NCBI GenBank assembly: GCA_948144175.1
Contig: CANXME010001433.1
Location: forward strand, 310,001 to 374,000
From: Closterium sp. NIES-65
Taxonomy: Eukaryota; Streptophyta; Zygnematophyceae; Desmidiales; Closteriaceae
DNA length: 64,000 nt
Direction: 5' to 3'
Within the stretch, counting starts at the first letter, position 1. Each line of letters opens with the position of its first letter. Shown here piece after piece: positions 21,901 through 32,761 of the stretch. Under the pieces are notes generated by a model. The model did no database searches, was not told the origin of the DNA, and saw only the letters and a list, made by a program, of their open reading frames with translations. The position numbers were made by a program, and so were the translations under genes.

Positions 21901-22655
21901 CTCAAACCTTCATTCATCATCTCTTCACACCCAACCAACAAATCCTCTCCTTCTTGCCCTCCTTCCTCCGAACCTCCCTCCGAGCCTTCGGCCGAACCTC
22001 CCTCCAATTCCCCGCCTTTCACCCCACCTATGCTGCTCCTTTCCTCCTTCCCTCCCCCTTCTCCACCCCTCGCCCCTATTCCCTCTCCCCCACCACCCGA
22101 ACCACTGTCTTCCCCGCCTCTCGCGGCGTCCCCAGCAGACTCTCTCCCCTTTCCTTGTCCCTCGCCTCTCTCCTTCACCCCTCCTCCCTCTACACTCCCA
22201 ACTATCCCCTCGCCCTCCGCCTCTTCCCCTCCGTCAACGCCCTCCGCCTGTCCGTCAATGGCCTTCAAACTTGCCGTCGACTCTCGCGCCTCCCCCTCTC
22301 GCGATGTCTCTCGAGTCGCCTCGACAGCAACTTTCCGCGCTTCTCCCGCGCCCATCTCGCTGCCAACAGGCCCCCATCGCCTGTTCGCGCCCGCAATCCC
22401 CGCCGCTTCCAGAGATTCGCTCTCGTTTCCCGCTCCCCTTGCAAAGACGCTCACGCTCCATTGGTCCGCTTGGGAACCCGTTTGAGCGTCTTCCCCCCAG
22501 CCCCCTGCGATCGGCGCACGCGCGCGGAAGGAGCCCCATAGGACGACGCACGCGAGCAGCGGCAGAAGCAGGAGTGCGATGCCCAGCTGCGACTGTGCGA
22601 CGGCGTGCGACGCCCAGCTGGAGAATCGCCCGGTGAGCTCCTCTTTCTTCGCCAT
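18978..22655 (-). CDS. TBL/DUF231 polysaccharide O-acetyltransferase (3 exons)
   Basis: Exons are 22655-21251, 20480-20191 and 19814-18978 (843 codons plus stop). Donors read GTACGG and GTGAGT, acceptors read CAG, and phases 1 and 0 join cleanly. The start is MAKKEELTGRF, chosen because a membrane anchor follows (about residues 22-44, GIALLLLPLLACVVLW), giving a type II Golgi protein. A low-complexity Gly/Glu/Ser stem follows up to about residue 465, with an internal duplication of about 31 residues ('EDLLVGCEEMMNEGLSD' twice). The TBL domain begins at 'CDLYRGSWVPD'. The PC-esterase domain has the GDS motif in 'LFVGDSVARN' and the DXXH motif in QDCLHWCLPG. The family acetylates xylan, mannan, xyloglucan or pectin; the substrate here is unknown. 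The stem is much longer than usual for the family. Confidence 0.9.
20060..20150 (-). repeat. Decayed copy of the end of TBL exon 2 inside intron 2
   Basis: The region from CACCTGACTT to CATAACCCTCA resembles 20187-20283, the end of exon 2 with its donor, but carries frame-breaking changes. It is a degenerate tandem duplicate, not a usable exon. Confidence 0.65.
20560..21060 (-). repeat. Three decayed tandem copies of the TBL exon 2 start, inside intron 1
   Basis: Blocks at about 20590-20680, 20692-20790 and 20969-21055 each repeat the beginning of exon 2 together with its acceptor (minus strand ...GCAG|T.CCTCTC). Encoded remnants include 'YRGAWVPDPSPPLFTSNTC' and 'LYLRSWVSDQAF'. Only the copy starting at 20480 keeps a continuous frame with the Cys residues and the GDS motif. 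The spacers are purine-rich simple sequence. Confidence 0.8.
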
Positions 22656-23631
22656 GCCCCTGGCGAAAACGCGGCACCCTAGCGGCGAAATGATAAGGAA
22701 TTTCGCAGGCGGAGCCGGACCGCCACTGGTGGATGAACCGAACAAGCCGTTCGAAATCCTTAGACCGAACCGCGGACTCGGGGCAGGTAGCTAGTGAGTG
22801 AGTGCCAAAGGTATTCCGAGAACGCACTCGAACCTGTAGAATTTGCGATATGGTTGTCGAATCTGCAGAATATCAGGGAATCATTCCATGATGGAGCCGA
22901 CGAGCTCGCCGCGAGCACGGTCAAGCGAAAGCAGCAGTTGAAGGTTTCCGAACCACGCGGGAAAACGCCACCAGATTCCTATCCCGCCGCGCGCGACGGC
23001 GTGTTCCGTACAGCCCGCTAGCGGCGAGCGTGCCAGCGGCGTCCCGCCCGCTTCCACGGTGCGCAAGATGCCAGCTTCGCAACCCCGCAAGGTCGCTGTG
23101 ACGTCCAGGCTGGGCCGCGTCTGCTGCCTTGCCCGCGGACGGCCGCGACTCGCGGAATGCTTTCAAGGTTGAGAAGGGTCGAGGGGAATAGAGGAACCCT
23201 ATGCGAAACGATAGAACCACCACAGAGGGTCCCAACTCCGATATATGGGGGTATGCAGGGCGTATGTATCCTGTACGTTATTTGCGGTGTAGTTTGTTTT
23301 GTCCGGTTCGGCAAAACAAAGCAACCGATTTCAACCGCTTAGAAACGCTCAGAGCCGCGAAACATGACACTTCCTCAAATTGCGCAGCCAACAGACCGAA
23401 AAGCATCTGTGGGGATCCCAGGACCGCACAGACCAAAAAGACTGACACAACTGTCCCACTTCTGACACAACCTTGGCGGGAAACGGATAAATGACCGAGA
23501 CTTGGATCTCGGACGCGCCTTGGCGAACTTACCGAATACACAGCCTGTTCCACTAACGTACACTTGAAAGCCATTTTTCCCTACTTCTGTTAAGTCTGAA
23601 GGTTTTCTTGAAAGGTCAACACGTGTTGTGA
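22656..23631. other. Upstream region of TBL and left flank of the Gypsy element; no gene seen
   Basis: The short frames present have no recognisable homology. The stretch should hold the TBL promoter. The last five bases (TGTGA, 23627-23631) are the Gypsy target-site duplication. Confidence 0.5.
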
Positions 23632-23960
23632 TGTAAGGAATTTTCTCGGCATTCCTTACGGAGCCCGACTACATCGCGTACAGCAACAGCTGTTGTTCGC
23701 CCGTTACTACTAACGGGACTTCGCCAACTTCGCGCGCACTGTTTTGCCAAACCTTGCACTGCTGGCCCGGCCGTATCGGCCTACGCTTCGGAACTAGCCC
23801 GAGCCTCGCTGCCAGCATAGCACTAGCTAGCTCGCACGCACCGCGTTACCGTTTGCATGTTTCGCTTATAAATTTTCGCTCATGCCTTCGCTCACATTTT
23901 TGTACTCATTTTGACACCTTAGTGCAATTCTCGCTACTTCGATTCATTGCACCCGTAACA
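23632..23960 (+). repeat. 5' LTR of the Gypsy element
   Basis: 329 bp, TGTAAGGAAT...CCGTAACA. A TATAAA at about 23867-23872 is a likely core promoter; the matching site in the 3' LTR is mutated. The primer site TGGTATCAGAGC, a perfect initiator tRNA-Met match, lies two bases after the LTR at 23963-23974. Confidence 0.95.
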
Positions 23961-24144
23961 CTTGGTATCAGAGCCTCTTTCCTTTTCGGACCGCGCATCT
24001 CCGCACCCCAGGAAAACAACTTTTGATTTTTCACTCGAAGGGGCTCACGTACCTTAGCACCTAGGAGCCGCTGTCCTTGCGTTCTCTCGTAAACGCGTGC
24101 AGCCACGACTGCGCCTAGACTAAGACGAGCCGACGCCCTTCGAA

Positions 24145-24922
24145 ATGGCTGAACATATCGACGTCACGACCCTCACGCAGGAGCACTTGAACGATCTGCT
24201 GCGACAAATCCGCGAGAGCGCCGAGGAAATCGCGGCGCTGACGGCAGAACGCTCGTCCCTGCAAAACAACCTCACACGGGCACAATCCCAAGCACCTGGC
24301 ACTCCGATTCAGCCCGCACCACAGACATCACAGCACGGAAGTGTGGGGCAATCCGCGAACGCCGCAAGTGATGGCGTCGTCCGCCATGACGGAGACGACG
24401 ACCACGGCACGACACACCACGACGCGACGAATGCGGCCAGGACTCAGCCTCGAGTCACGATTTCGGTGCCGGCCGGCGAATCAACTCTTCCGTCGCCGAT
24501 GCCGCTAAAACCGCAGCGTCCGCCATGCTTTGACCCAAGTCAGCGGGGTGGTCCTACCGTTCAGGCGTGGCTCTTCACGTTGAACGTCTTCTTCGACGCG
24601 AACTACGTCTCGGAGGATACGGCGAAGATTCGCTACGCCGTGTCGTTGCTGCGAGGACCCGCCATGGACTGGTGGCGCGTCATCGTCATGAAGCCGGTGG
24701 ACTACGCGACTCTACCGACACGGGAAGGACAAACCCGACCCTGGGCGCCGTCGTATTTCGTGGAGGTGCCCCAATATCACACGTGGGACGCGTGGTGCGC
24801 AGGTCTGCGCGCTCGTTTCGAGCCAATCGCGGCTTCGATCGCGGCGCGACAGAAGCTCCGTACTTGGCGCCAACTCGGTTCCGTCCAAGATTACACGAGC
24901 GGATTTCTGGCGCTATGCGAGC
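24145..24922 (+). pseudogene. Gypsy gag, N-terminal part (split by Copia C)
   Basis: It starts MAEHIDVTTLTQEHL with a short coiled-coil segment ('RQIRESAEEIAALTAERSSL'). A retrotransposon gag capsid domain follows ('QAWLFTLNVFFDANY', 'AKIRYAVSLLRGPAMDWW', 'WDAWCAGLRARFEP', 'LGSVQDYTSGFLAL'). The frame is interrupted at 24922 by the insertion of Copia C and resumes in phase at 31843 when the insertion and the duplicated CGAGC are discounted. Confidence 0.9.
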
Positions 24923-25054
24923 TGTGAGAATAAGCGAACAGGAATGAATGAACTAGCAGTGAAATGAGTACAAGTAGGAAACCCTAGAATTGTGTACCCC
25001 CTATAGGCTAACCCACTGTAGCCTACACAAGCAGAACATATATAATGTTTGACA
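24923..25054 (-). repeat. 3' LTR of Copia-alpha C
   Basis: 132 bp, beginning TGTCAAACATT on the minus strand. Its only difference from the LTR at 31706-31837 is one base near its outer edge (AATAAGCG versus AATATGCG on the plus strand). Confidence 0.95.
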
Positions 25055-25260
25055 CACCCCCATAGGCAAAGTGGGGGAGAACAAGGGGTCACAAGACCAG
25101 TCAAGCAAAGCAAAGCAAGCTCAGGGTGGATCACAAAGTCACCACACAGTCCGAGCACAAGAGCAGGGCCAGAGGCCAGTTCACATGCAGGAGTACAGAC
25201 ATATATATAAAACTAGACAAGCAAGAGCAGGTATATATATATGTCACAGTACAAGTGAAG

Positions 25261-27414
25261 TCAAGAGGAGAGCAAGTGAGGCAAGACAGGCACAAGACCC
25301 AGCTGGGTGCAAAAGCGCTGATGGTCACAAGGCGCGAGTGCCTTGGTGAACACATCAGCAGTGTTGGCCTCAGAGGCCACGTACGCAAGTCGCAACTGAC
25401 CACGCTGCTGCAGCTCACGAGCAAGGAAGTAGCGGAGAGCAATGTGCTTCGTTCTGTGCTCCAAGCGCTGCTCTCGACACAAGGCCAGCATGGCCTTGTT
25501 GTCTACGTACAGCACTGGAGGAGAACGAGGTGGCTCTCCAAGGTCAGTCAGCAGGTAGGTGAGCCAGCGAAGCTCCTGTGCAGCCATGGCCCCGGCGTAG
25601 ATCTCAGCCTCACAACTGGAGCCGAGAACCGAAGACGAGCGAGTAGACCGCCACGAGACAGAGCCGGAACCAAGGCTGAAGGTGTAACCCTGTGACGACC
25701 GCTGCGTAGCCTGGTCGTCAGCCCAAGAAGCGTCCGCGTGGCCGGTAAGGACCACTGGACTCCGCCCTCCAAGCACTAGCCCCATGCCCGACGTACTGCA
25801 CAGGTAGCGCAATACCCTCTTCGCTGCAGCCATGTGCTCTGGTCTGTGTCTCCCAGGAGCAACATAGCGTGCAAGAATGCTCAGAGGGTATGCAAGGTCA
25901 GGTCGTGTGCAGGTCATCAGGTACATGAGGCAGCCAACAAGCTCTGCATACGGACCACTCGACTCTACGGACTCATCCGAAGGCAGAGCTGAGAGTGAGT
26001 GGCGAGTAGGCAGAGGAGTGGCCTGAGGCGAGGAGTACGTGAAGCCAAAGCGCTGAAGGACCTGCTGCACCATGTGTGACTGAGTCAAGGTAATGGTGCG
26101 GCGTGCTCTGTCCCGAGTGATCTGCAAGCCAAGGTAGCTGCGCAGTTCACCCAGGTCTGTGCACGTGTGTCTCTTCAGCAGCTCGGACTTCACGTAGGCG
26201 AGTCCAGCAGTGTCCGCTGTGGCAAAGACCAAGTCGTCGACGTACACGAGGATGTAGAACGGCGGCAGTGAAGTGTCGGTGCGCAGAAACAGCGACGGGT
26301 CAGCAGTAGAAGGAGCAAACCCAAGAGCCGCAAGCGTAGTCCTCAGTGTGTCGTGCCACTCACGCGGTGCCTGGCGGAGACCGTAGACTGGCCGTCGGAG
26401 GCTCCACTGGGTGCCAGGAGGGAAAGTCCCAGTGAAGCCAGGTGGACGGCGCAGCCAGATCTCCTCGTGCAGGCTACCCTGCAGGAACGCAGTGCTGAAG
26501 TCGAGAGAGTGAAGCTCGTAGTCGCGCTGAGCGGCTATGTGCAGCAGCACCCGAAGAGTGGTCATCTTCGGGGTGGGAGAGAAGGTCTGAAAGTAGTCAA
26601 CTCCCTGCCGCTGACTGAAGCCACGAGCAACGTACCGTGCCTTGAAGACAGGTGGAGAGCCCAGCGGCCGCTTCACCCTGAAGATCCACATGCCACTGAC
26701 GATGTTCGCCCCAGGAGGGGGAACCGCGTCAACGTAGGTGCCTGTGGACTTCCAGGAAGCCATCTCTGCATCCATAGCTGCCTGCCACTGAGAGGAGTAG
26801 GGACCCTCTACGGCCTCCGCATAAGAACGCGGAGTCGGGATGTCTAGTGCATCCGGGTCTCCCTCAGGGGCAAGCAGTACAGACGCGAGATGAGGTGAAG
26901 CTGCCACTAGACACTGTAACTCCTCCTGCCTGTCCTCTAGGACGTCCGTGCCAAGAGCACACTCACCCCCGACGGACGGAGGACAGACAGACGCAGACTC
27001 AGCAACAAGACTAGCAGCGTAGTCGAGACGACAGCGAGCAGCAAAGTCAACGAGCTCAGCGACTAGAGCAGACACAGCAGTGGACTCAAAAGAGGGGTCA
27101 GTGACGACAGTAGCAAGCAGACGCGTGACAGTAGGACTGGCAGCGCGAAGAGAGTCCGACTCAGGGTCGGCAAGCGCAGGAAGAGAGGACTCAGGAGGAG
27201 AAGGCAAAGGGGCACGCAGAGGAGCAGTGGACGGACGCAGAGACATCCGGTGCGTGCCAGGGACAGGAGGAGGACGCTGACGCGAACCGCGACCACTAGC
27301 GCGAGCAGCACGAACCGGCGACGCGGGACGAGACGCAGGCTCACGACGCTCAGCAAGACCTCCAGTAGGACCAGTGTAAGGAGAGGGAGCAGGCAGAGGA
27401 GAGGAAGGCTCCAA
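25261..27414 (-). CDS. Copia-alpha C reverse transcriptase-RNase H
   Basis: An uninterrupted 717-residue frame. The N-terminal third is the Pro/Ser/Arg-rich Pol linker. It then runs through the Copia RT ('WKSTGTYVDAVPPPGANIV', 'RGFSQRQGVDYFQTFSP', 'LDFSTAFLQGSLHEEIWL', catalytic YVDDLVFA) and RNase H ('TGHADASWADDQATQR', 'GSSCEAEIYAGA', 'EHRTKHIALRYFLA'). The upstream gag/protease/integrase frames are broken, so this is only the 3' part of a polyprotein. Confidence 0.93.
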   Translation of the reverse strand: MEPSSPLPAPSPYTGPTGGLAERREPASRPASPVRAARASGRGSRQRPPPVPGTHRMSLRPSTAPLRAPLPSPPESSLPALADPESDSLRAASPTVTRLLATVVTDPSFESTAVSALVAELVDFAARCRLDYAASLVAESASVCPPSVGGECALGTDVLEDRQEELQCLVAASPHLASVLLAPEGDPDALDIPTPRSYAEAVEGPYSSQWQAAMDAEMASWKSTGTYVDAVPPPGANIVSGMWIFRVKRPLGSPPVFKARYVARGFSQRQGVDYFQTFSPTPKMTTLRVLLHIAAQRDYELHSLDFSTAFLQGSLHEEIWLRRPPGFTGTFPPGTQWSLRRPVYGLRQAPREWHDTLRTTLAALGFAPSTADPSLFLRTDTSLPPFYILVYVDDLVFATADTAGLAYVKSELLKRHTCTDLGELRSYLGLQITRDRARRTITLTQSHMVQQVLQRFGFTYSSPQATPLPTRHSLSALPSDESVESSGPYAELVGCLMYLMTCTRPDLAYPLSILARYVAPGRHRPEHMAAAKRVLRYLCSTSGMGLVLGGRSPVVLTGHADASWADDQATQRSSQGYTFSLGSGSVSWRSTRSSSVLGSSCEAEIYAGAMAAQELRWLTYLLTDLGEPPRSPPVLYVDNKAMLALCREQRLEHRTKHIALRYFLARELQQRGQLRLAYVASEANTADVFTKALAPCDHQRFCTQLGLVPVLPHLLSS

Positions 27415-27420
27415 CAGTGA

Positions 27421-28810
27421 CTACGACTGGACAGGCTCTGGACACTCTACCGAAGGAGAAAGACCAAGAACCTGCTGTAGGAGCGGAACGAAGTACGGCC
27501 GAGGCCGCGCGGCAGCTCCAGACTCAGCAGGGACAGCACCAGCACCCTCAGCGACAGCACCAGCGCCACCAACACCTCCACCGGCAGGACCTCCAGCAGC
27601 ACCAGCAGCAGAACCACCGCCAGGACAGACAGCAGTAGTCTCAGCACCAACACCCTCAGCAGCTCCAGCTCCAGTAGGACCCGCAGGCCCAGCAGCTCCG
27701 GGACCGGCAGCACCAGCACCCTCGACGGTCGACGAAGCTCCAGCTCCAGCAGCACTCCTCCAGCGGCGAGCAAACCACTCGCGCAGCTCCTGTGGAGAGA
27801 GGGGCTCCCGGTGAGACGCAGCAGCAGGAGAAACCCCAGGCTCAGCAGCTCCAGACTCAGCACCCCCAGGCACAGCAGCTCCAGACGTAGCACCCCCAGG
27901 CTAAGCAGCTCCAGACTCAGCACCTCCAGGCTCAGCAGCTCCAGACTCAGCACCCCCAGACTCAGTAGCTCCAGCTCCAGTAGGACTCGCAGGCCCAGCA
28001 GCTCCGGGACCGGCAGCACCCTCAGCAGGCGAAGAAGCTCCAGCTCCAGCAGCACGCCTCCAGTGGCGAGCAAACCACTCGCGCAGCTCCTGTGGAGAGA
28101 GCGGCTCCCGCCCAGCAGTCGCAGGCTCCGCACCTCCAGGCTCAGCACCCCCAGGCTCAGCAGCTCCTGACGTAGCACCCCCCGGCTCAGCACCCCCAGC
28201 AGCAGCACCCCCAAGCTCAGCACCCCCCGGCCTCGCACCCCCAGGCTCAGCACCCCCAGCAGCAGCACCCCCAAGCTCAGCACCCGCAGGCGTAGCACCC
28301 CCAGACTCTGCACCCGCAGCAGGACCAGACTCAGCAGCAACCTCGACTGGCTCGACTGTGTCTACCTGGGACACACCTGAAGGGGCAGGAACCTGAGGGG
28401 GGAGGGGGTCTACCGGGGGGGGAACTGGCACCAGGAAGTCCGGTGGGGGGGGGGAGGGAAGGAGTACGGTAGGGGAAGAGGCGGTAGAAGGGGACTGACT
28501 CGTCGAACGTGACGTCCTGGGAGGACAGAACACGACGAGAGGAGGGGTGGTAGAACTGCCACCCTGGAGCGTCAGGGGGGAAGCCAAGGAAGACACACGG
28601 AGCAGCACGGGGGGACAGCTTGTCCGCAGACAAGTCGCGGACAAACGCCCGAGATCCCCAGACACGGAACGCAGACGCATCGCCGACCTTCCCCGTCCAC
28701 AGTAACACTGGGGACATCGCGGGCCGAGAGACCCTGGGGTGAAGGTTGAGCTGATGCGCCGCGTACCGAACCGCAAACGGCCACAGAAAATGGGGGGCAG
28801 CCGCATGCAT
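27421..28810 (-). pseudogene. Copia-alpha C: integrase C-terminal part and Ala/Gly/Pro linker, frameshifted
   Basis: Overlapping frames (28806-27901 and 27873-27421) continue the integrase tail ('DASAFRVWGSRAFVRDLSAD') into a repeat-rich linker with 'GGAEPGGAE' units and two copies of the motif 'REPLSPQELREWFARRW'. Frame changes occur near a G run at 28441-28452 and near 27880-27900. Confidence 0.75.
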
Positions 28811-30497
28811 CATGGACGTACGAGCGACATCCATGACTATGCCAATGCGGCGCTCAGCAATCCCATTTTGCTGTGGAGAGTCCGGAAGCGTAAAGGTCTG
28901 GCGGATCCCCTGTGCACGACAGTAGTCTCGCAGAAGGCGAGAGGAGAACTCCCCACCTCGGTCAGAGTGCAGACGCAGAACAGGAAAGTCCGAGCCGAAG
29001 CTCCTCCTGAGCTGGAGACGAGCCTCGCGGATCCAGTCGATCAGCACCTCTGTGACAGCACCCTTGTTGCGCAAGGTGTAACGCTTGTCACAGGAAGTAG
29101 CGCTCGTGACCCTGCCCACGGACGGGGGCCGGGCCCCACACGTCCATGTGAAGCGTCTGCAGAGGAGCCTCTGTCGGGGGAAACTGGGAGGAGTGAGGAG
29201 CAGCCCTGAGGCGCCCCTCGACACAGGGGACACAGGAAGGTCCTGGTCCCGAAGGAAGGGGAGGGAGAGACTGGGGAAGACCAGAGACAAGGACACGGGA
29301 AGCCATGCCCCGAAGACGGGGCAAGGAGGGGTGGCCTAGACGGTGGTGCCACAGAAGAGTCTCGTGAGACAGGAGGCGACACGAACAGGGGGCAGACTCA
29401 GGACCAGACCTGGACGCAGCAGCAAACACCTGACCCGACGCTGCTACCTGACCGGACGCGGGGACAGGAGGAGACTCAGTGGTCAGGGTGTAGAGGCTCG
29501 ACCCCGGCCGACGCGAGAACGTGGCCAGGTGCCGGCCTGTGCGTGCGTCCGTGCAGTGGGTCACCCGCTGACTCGCAGGAGTGAACTGGTGAACCCCCGC
29601 ATCCTGTAGGTCTGCACCACTCACCAAGTTCGTCGAGAACGAGGGGAGGTACAGGCCAGACAGGGTGCCCGAGGGGGCAGCCGGACACGGGAGGACAGTG
29701 GAGAAGTGAGCGAGGACAGGACCCCCAGAGGGGTCAGCCAGGGAGACAGCAACCGGCCGACCAAGCGGCGTGAGTGTGGTGCGGTCCCGAAAGAAGGAGC
29801 GAGAAGCCTCAGAGTCAAGTGTAAAGGTGAGGGAGGCCGAAGCCAACGCGGTACCTGAGAGCGCAGCCTCACCCGCACCTGAGGAAGCAGACTCACTAGC
29901 ACCTAGAGCAGTAGCCGCACCTGTACCTGGAGCAGGAGACTCACTAGCACCCAGAGCAGCAGCCTCACCAGTAGCTAGAGCAGCAGGTCCTATACCTAGG
30001 TCACGCGGGACGCACAGGTGACCGGCACGGTCAGCACTAGTAGGCAATGCATACATGGCAGTGAGAATAGCACCATAGTCAAGAGCATATATATCTACCC
30101 TCTGCCTAAGCAACTCCACCCAGTCGGGAAGCTCAGCCTCGTCGCCAAACACGGTACGCCAGGCGTCGCTTAGACGGGCGAAGCAGCGGGACTGTGTATG
30201 ACTACGTGTCCCACAAGGCTGACCAGTCCGAGTACCAGTGCGAATCATGTAAGAGCAGCGAACAGCACTGAGAGACCCTCCACTCTGAGCGTACCACTCA
30301 CGAAGCTGGCGAGGCGTGAGAGACACGCGAGAGGATTGCGGGAGCTGCATCTGGCCGCCACCACGAGTAGAAGCAGCAGGAGTGGAAGTAGGAGTAGCGT
30401 CGCCACCCCTACAGCCCCAACCAGCGTACCACTCACGCAGCTGCTGGGGCGTGAGGGACTCACGCAGGCGTCGCTGGGGCTGCATCTGGCTCCGCAA
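28331..30497 (-). pseudogene. Copia-alpha C: gag tail, protease and integrase
   Basis: The frame at 30497-29088 carries the gag tail ('CSYMIRTGTRTGQPCG', 'QSRCFARLSDAW'), a protease with TLDSEASRSFF (Glu instead of Gly after D-S) and the pre-integrase zinc region. Near 29070-29095 a deletion of about 40 bp removes the segment that in copies D and H encodes 'VVVDDYSRY'. The integrase then continues in another frame (to 28331) with 'LHSDRGGEF' and 'QQNGIAERR'. No ATG begins the frame at 30497, and no capsid-coding sequence lies upstream. Confidence 0.8.
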
Positions 30498-30639
30498 GTA
30501 GAAGCAGGAGCAGGACTAGCAGCAGGAAGGCAGGCAGCCAGGCAAGCCAAAAGGCAGGCAGGCAGGCAAGCAGGCGACGCGCAGCGTGCTAGCAGGGCAA
30601 GAGCTCACCAGTGGTGGGAAGAGTAGGCTCGGCGACTCA

Positions 30640-31615
30640 GCGGCTCGGCAGCTCGGCGGCTCGGCGGCTCGGGCGACTCGGGCGGCTCGGCGGCAAGGCG
30701 GCTCGGCAGCAACTGCAGCTCAGCAGCTCGGTGACTCGGCGGCTCGGCGGCAGGGCGGCTCGGCAGCAACTGCAGCTCAGCAGCTCAGCGACCCGGCGGC
30801 TCGGCGACAGGGCGGCTCGGCTGCTGGGCGGCTCGGGTGCAGGGCGGCTCGGCGGTGGGGCGGCTCGGCTGCTGCAGGTGAGCGATGAAGGAGGAGGAGA
30901 AGCAGGGGAGGCCACACACCTGCCACCCCTCCGCAAGCGGCCCCCTCAGGTCGCCTCGACAGGCGACGGGAAAAGGGGGGGTGGGTGGTGGGGGCCGGTA
31001 GGTGCAGCGGCGGGGCCAGCAGGTGCAGTTGCGGGGCCGGTAGAAGGGGACGGCAGGAGCCGTCAGGAGGGGACGGCGGGGCCGTCACGAAGGGACGGCG
31101 GGGCCGTCAGGAGGCGACCAGGCCGCGACGGGGGCAGGCGGCGGGGCCGCGTAAGGGCCTGGGCGGGGCCGCAACAGAGCCGTCGGCGGGGCCGCGTGAA
31201 AGCCGGGGCGGGGCCGCGTAGAAGCCGGGGCGGGGCCGCGCGAGAGCAGGCGGCGGGGCCGCGAAGGAGCCGGGGCGGGGCCGCGTGAGAGCAGGCGGCG
31301 GGGCCGCGTAAGGGCCTGGGCGGGGCCGCGACAAAGCCGTCGGCGGGGCCGCGTGAAAGCCGGGGCGGGGCCGCGTAGAAGCCGGGGCGGGGCCGCGCGA
31401 GAGCAGGCGGCGGGGCCGCGAAGGAGCCGGGGCGGGGCCGCGTGAGAGCAGGCGGCGGGGCCGCGTAAAGGCCGGGGCGGGGCCGCGACAGAGCCTGCTG
31501 CGGGGCCGCGTGAGAGCCGGCGACGGGGCCGCGTAAGGGCCGGCGGCGGGGCCCCGTCAGAGAGGGCGGCGGGGCCGCGTCAGTGAAAGCGGCGGGGCCG
31601 CAGGGAAAATGACGA
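30640..31615. repeat. GC-rich minisatellites in Copia-alpha C leader
   Basis: Two arrays: GGCTCGGCGG/CAGCAACTGCAGCTCAGCAG units at about 30640-30880, and GCGGGGCCGCGTGAGAGC-like units of about 20-27 bp at about 30990-31610, with higher-order repetition (31140-31290 resembles 31310-31440). They sit between the 5' LTR and the gag tail. Confidence 0.85.
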
Positions 31616-31705
31616 CCCGAGGGGTCGCTAAAAAAAAATCGCGCCTCGGGGGGCGCTTCGGTGGGCCCAAAAAAAACGGTCCGTAGAAGGACCCGCTCTA
31701 TACCA

Positions 31706-31837
31706 TGTGAGAATATGCGAACAGGAATGAATGAACTAGCAGTGAAATGAGTACAAGTAGGAAACCCTAGAATTGTGTACCCCCTATAGGCTAACCCACT
31801 GTAGCCTACACAAGCAGAACATATATAATGTTTGACA
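31706..31837 (-). repeat. 5' LTR of Copia-alpha C
   Basis: 132 bp, followed on the minus strand by the primer-like TGGTATAGAGCGGG. Confidence 0.95.
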
Positions 31838-31842
31838 CGAGC

Positions 31843-32225
31843 AGGTGGGATATATGCACGAGAGCGAGCACATCGACCGCTACATCGGCGGCCTGAAGCA
31901 GGACATCGCTCAGGAAATTCAGCTTCGCGGCGTCACCGATTTTCAAGAAATTCTCGCTATGGCGGAGAAACTTGATTTCTTCCGCCGACCGAGACCGGGG
32001 TCCTACGGAAGCAGCCATTGGGGACATTGGCCTCGTGGGACGAACGAGGGCGCCACGATACGTGCCGTCGCCACAAATGCCGCTGCCGCACCGTTCAAAG
32101 GGTGCTGCTTTGCGTGCAATTGGCTTGGACATCACAAGAGCGAATGCCCGGAAAACGCTAAGGGAAAGGGGGAAGCTGAGCAGCAGAAACAGACCAAGCA
32201 GCAAGGAAACGCTGGGAGTCAGTAG
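31843..32225 (+). pseudogene. Gypsy gag, C-terminal part with zinc knuckle
   Basis: The gag frame resumes after Copia C ('GYMHESEHIDRYIGGLKQ', 'QLRGVTDFQEILAMAEKLD') and ends with a canonical CX2CX4HX4C zinc knuckle (CFACNWLGHHKSEC) and a Lys/Gln-rich tail. The stop is TAG at 32223-32225. In many Gypsy elements gag continues into pol; here the protease follows after about 60 bp in another frame. Confidence 0.9.
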
Positions 32226-32284
32226 CAGACGGGCCCTCTACTGACAGGTCACGCCGCTCGCCCGGCCCAACTGACCCTCACCGA

Positions 32285-32686
32285 GTGATTGTGCCGGTTC
32301 ACGCAATCGACCACACTCGGCCGAATAAGGTGGGGACTTCGGTAGACAGCCCCATACTGCTTAGTGGGAAAATCGGGACGGACTTGGTTAAAATCTTTGT
32401 AGACGGGGGAGCCAGCCACAGCCTCATCAACACTGCTACAGCACGAAAGCTGCGACTGCCACTGGAGAGATGGTTACCTGAGATCGACGCAAGACTTGTA
32501 GACGGCACGCTGCTGGCAATACGGGAATGCGTAGACCGGGTTTGGATTCGATCTGGGGGTAACTTCACGTTTAGCCAGGAAATGCTCGCAACGACCCTCG
32601 ACGGAACCGATATTTTACTCGGGCGTGATTGGCTGCGACGACACAATCTGCGAATCGACTGGACGACGGGTGACTGCACCGTGTGA
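32285..32686 (+). pseudogene. Gypsy aspartic protease
   Basis: A 133-residue frame with the retropepsin core 'KIFVDGGASHSLINTATARK' and flap/helix region 'DGTDILLGRDWLRRHNLRIDW'. The active-site triplet reads D-G-G instead of D-S/T-G. A stop at 32684-32686 separates it from RT. Confidence 0.8.
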
Positions 32687-32761
32687 GTGAACGGTAACAA
32701 CATTGCCTGACCTCACTGGGGCTCGCTTGAGTCTTCGTCGGTATGCGTCAACGCGACCACG

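Larger units (their letters stand above)
24923..31837 (-). mobile_element. Copia-alpha element C, inserted in Gypsy gag
   Basis: A full-span alpha element on the minus strand with two 132-bp LTRs (24923-25054 and 31706-31837) that differ at one base. The 5-bp duplication CGAGC is at 24918-24922 and 31838-31842. A polypurine-like tract follows the 3' LTR edge (minus CCTATGGGGGTG), and a primer-like TGGTATAGAGCGGG abuts the 5' LTR. The capsid part of gag is missing and the protease motif is changed, so despite its youth it depends on other copies or is dead. Confidence 0.95.

Noticed and set aside
21258-22541. 427-, 417- and 355-residue plus-strand frames opposite TBL exon 1
   Set aside because: Antisense shadows of the Gly/Glu/Ser-rich stem; the minus strand has the anchor, splice sites and conserved domains.
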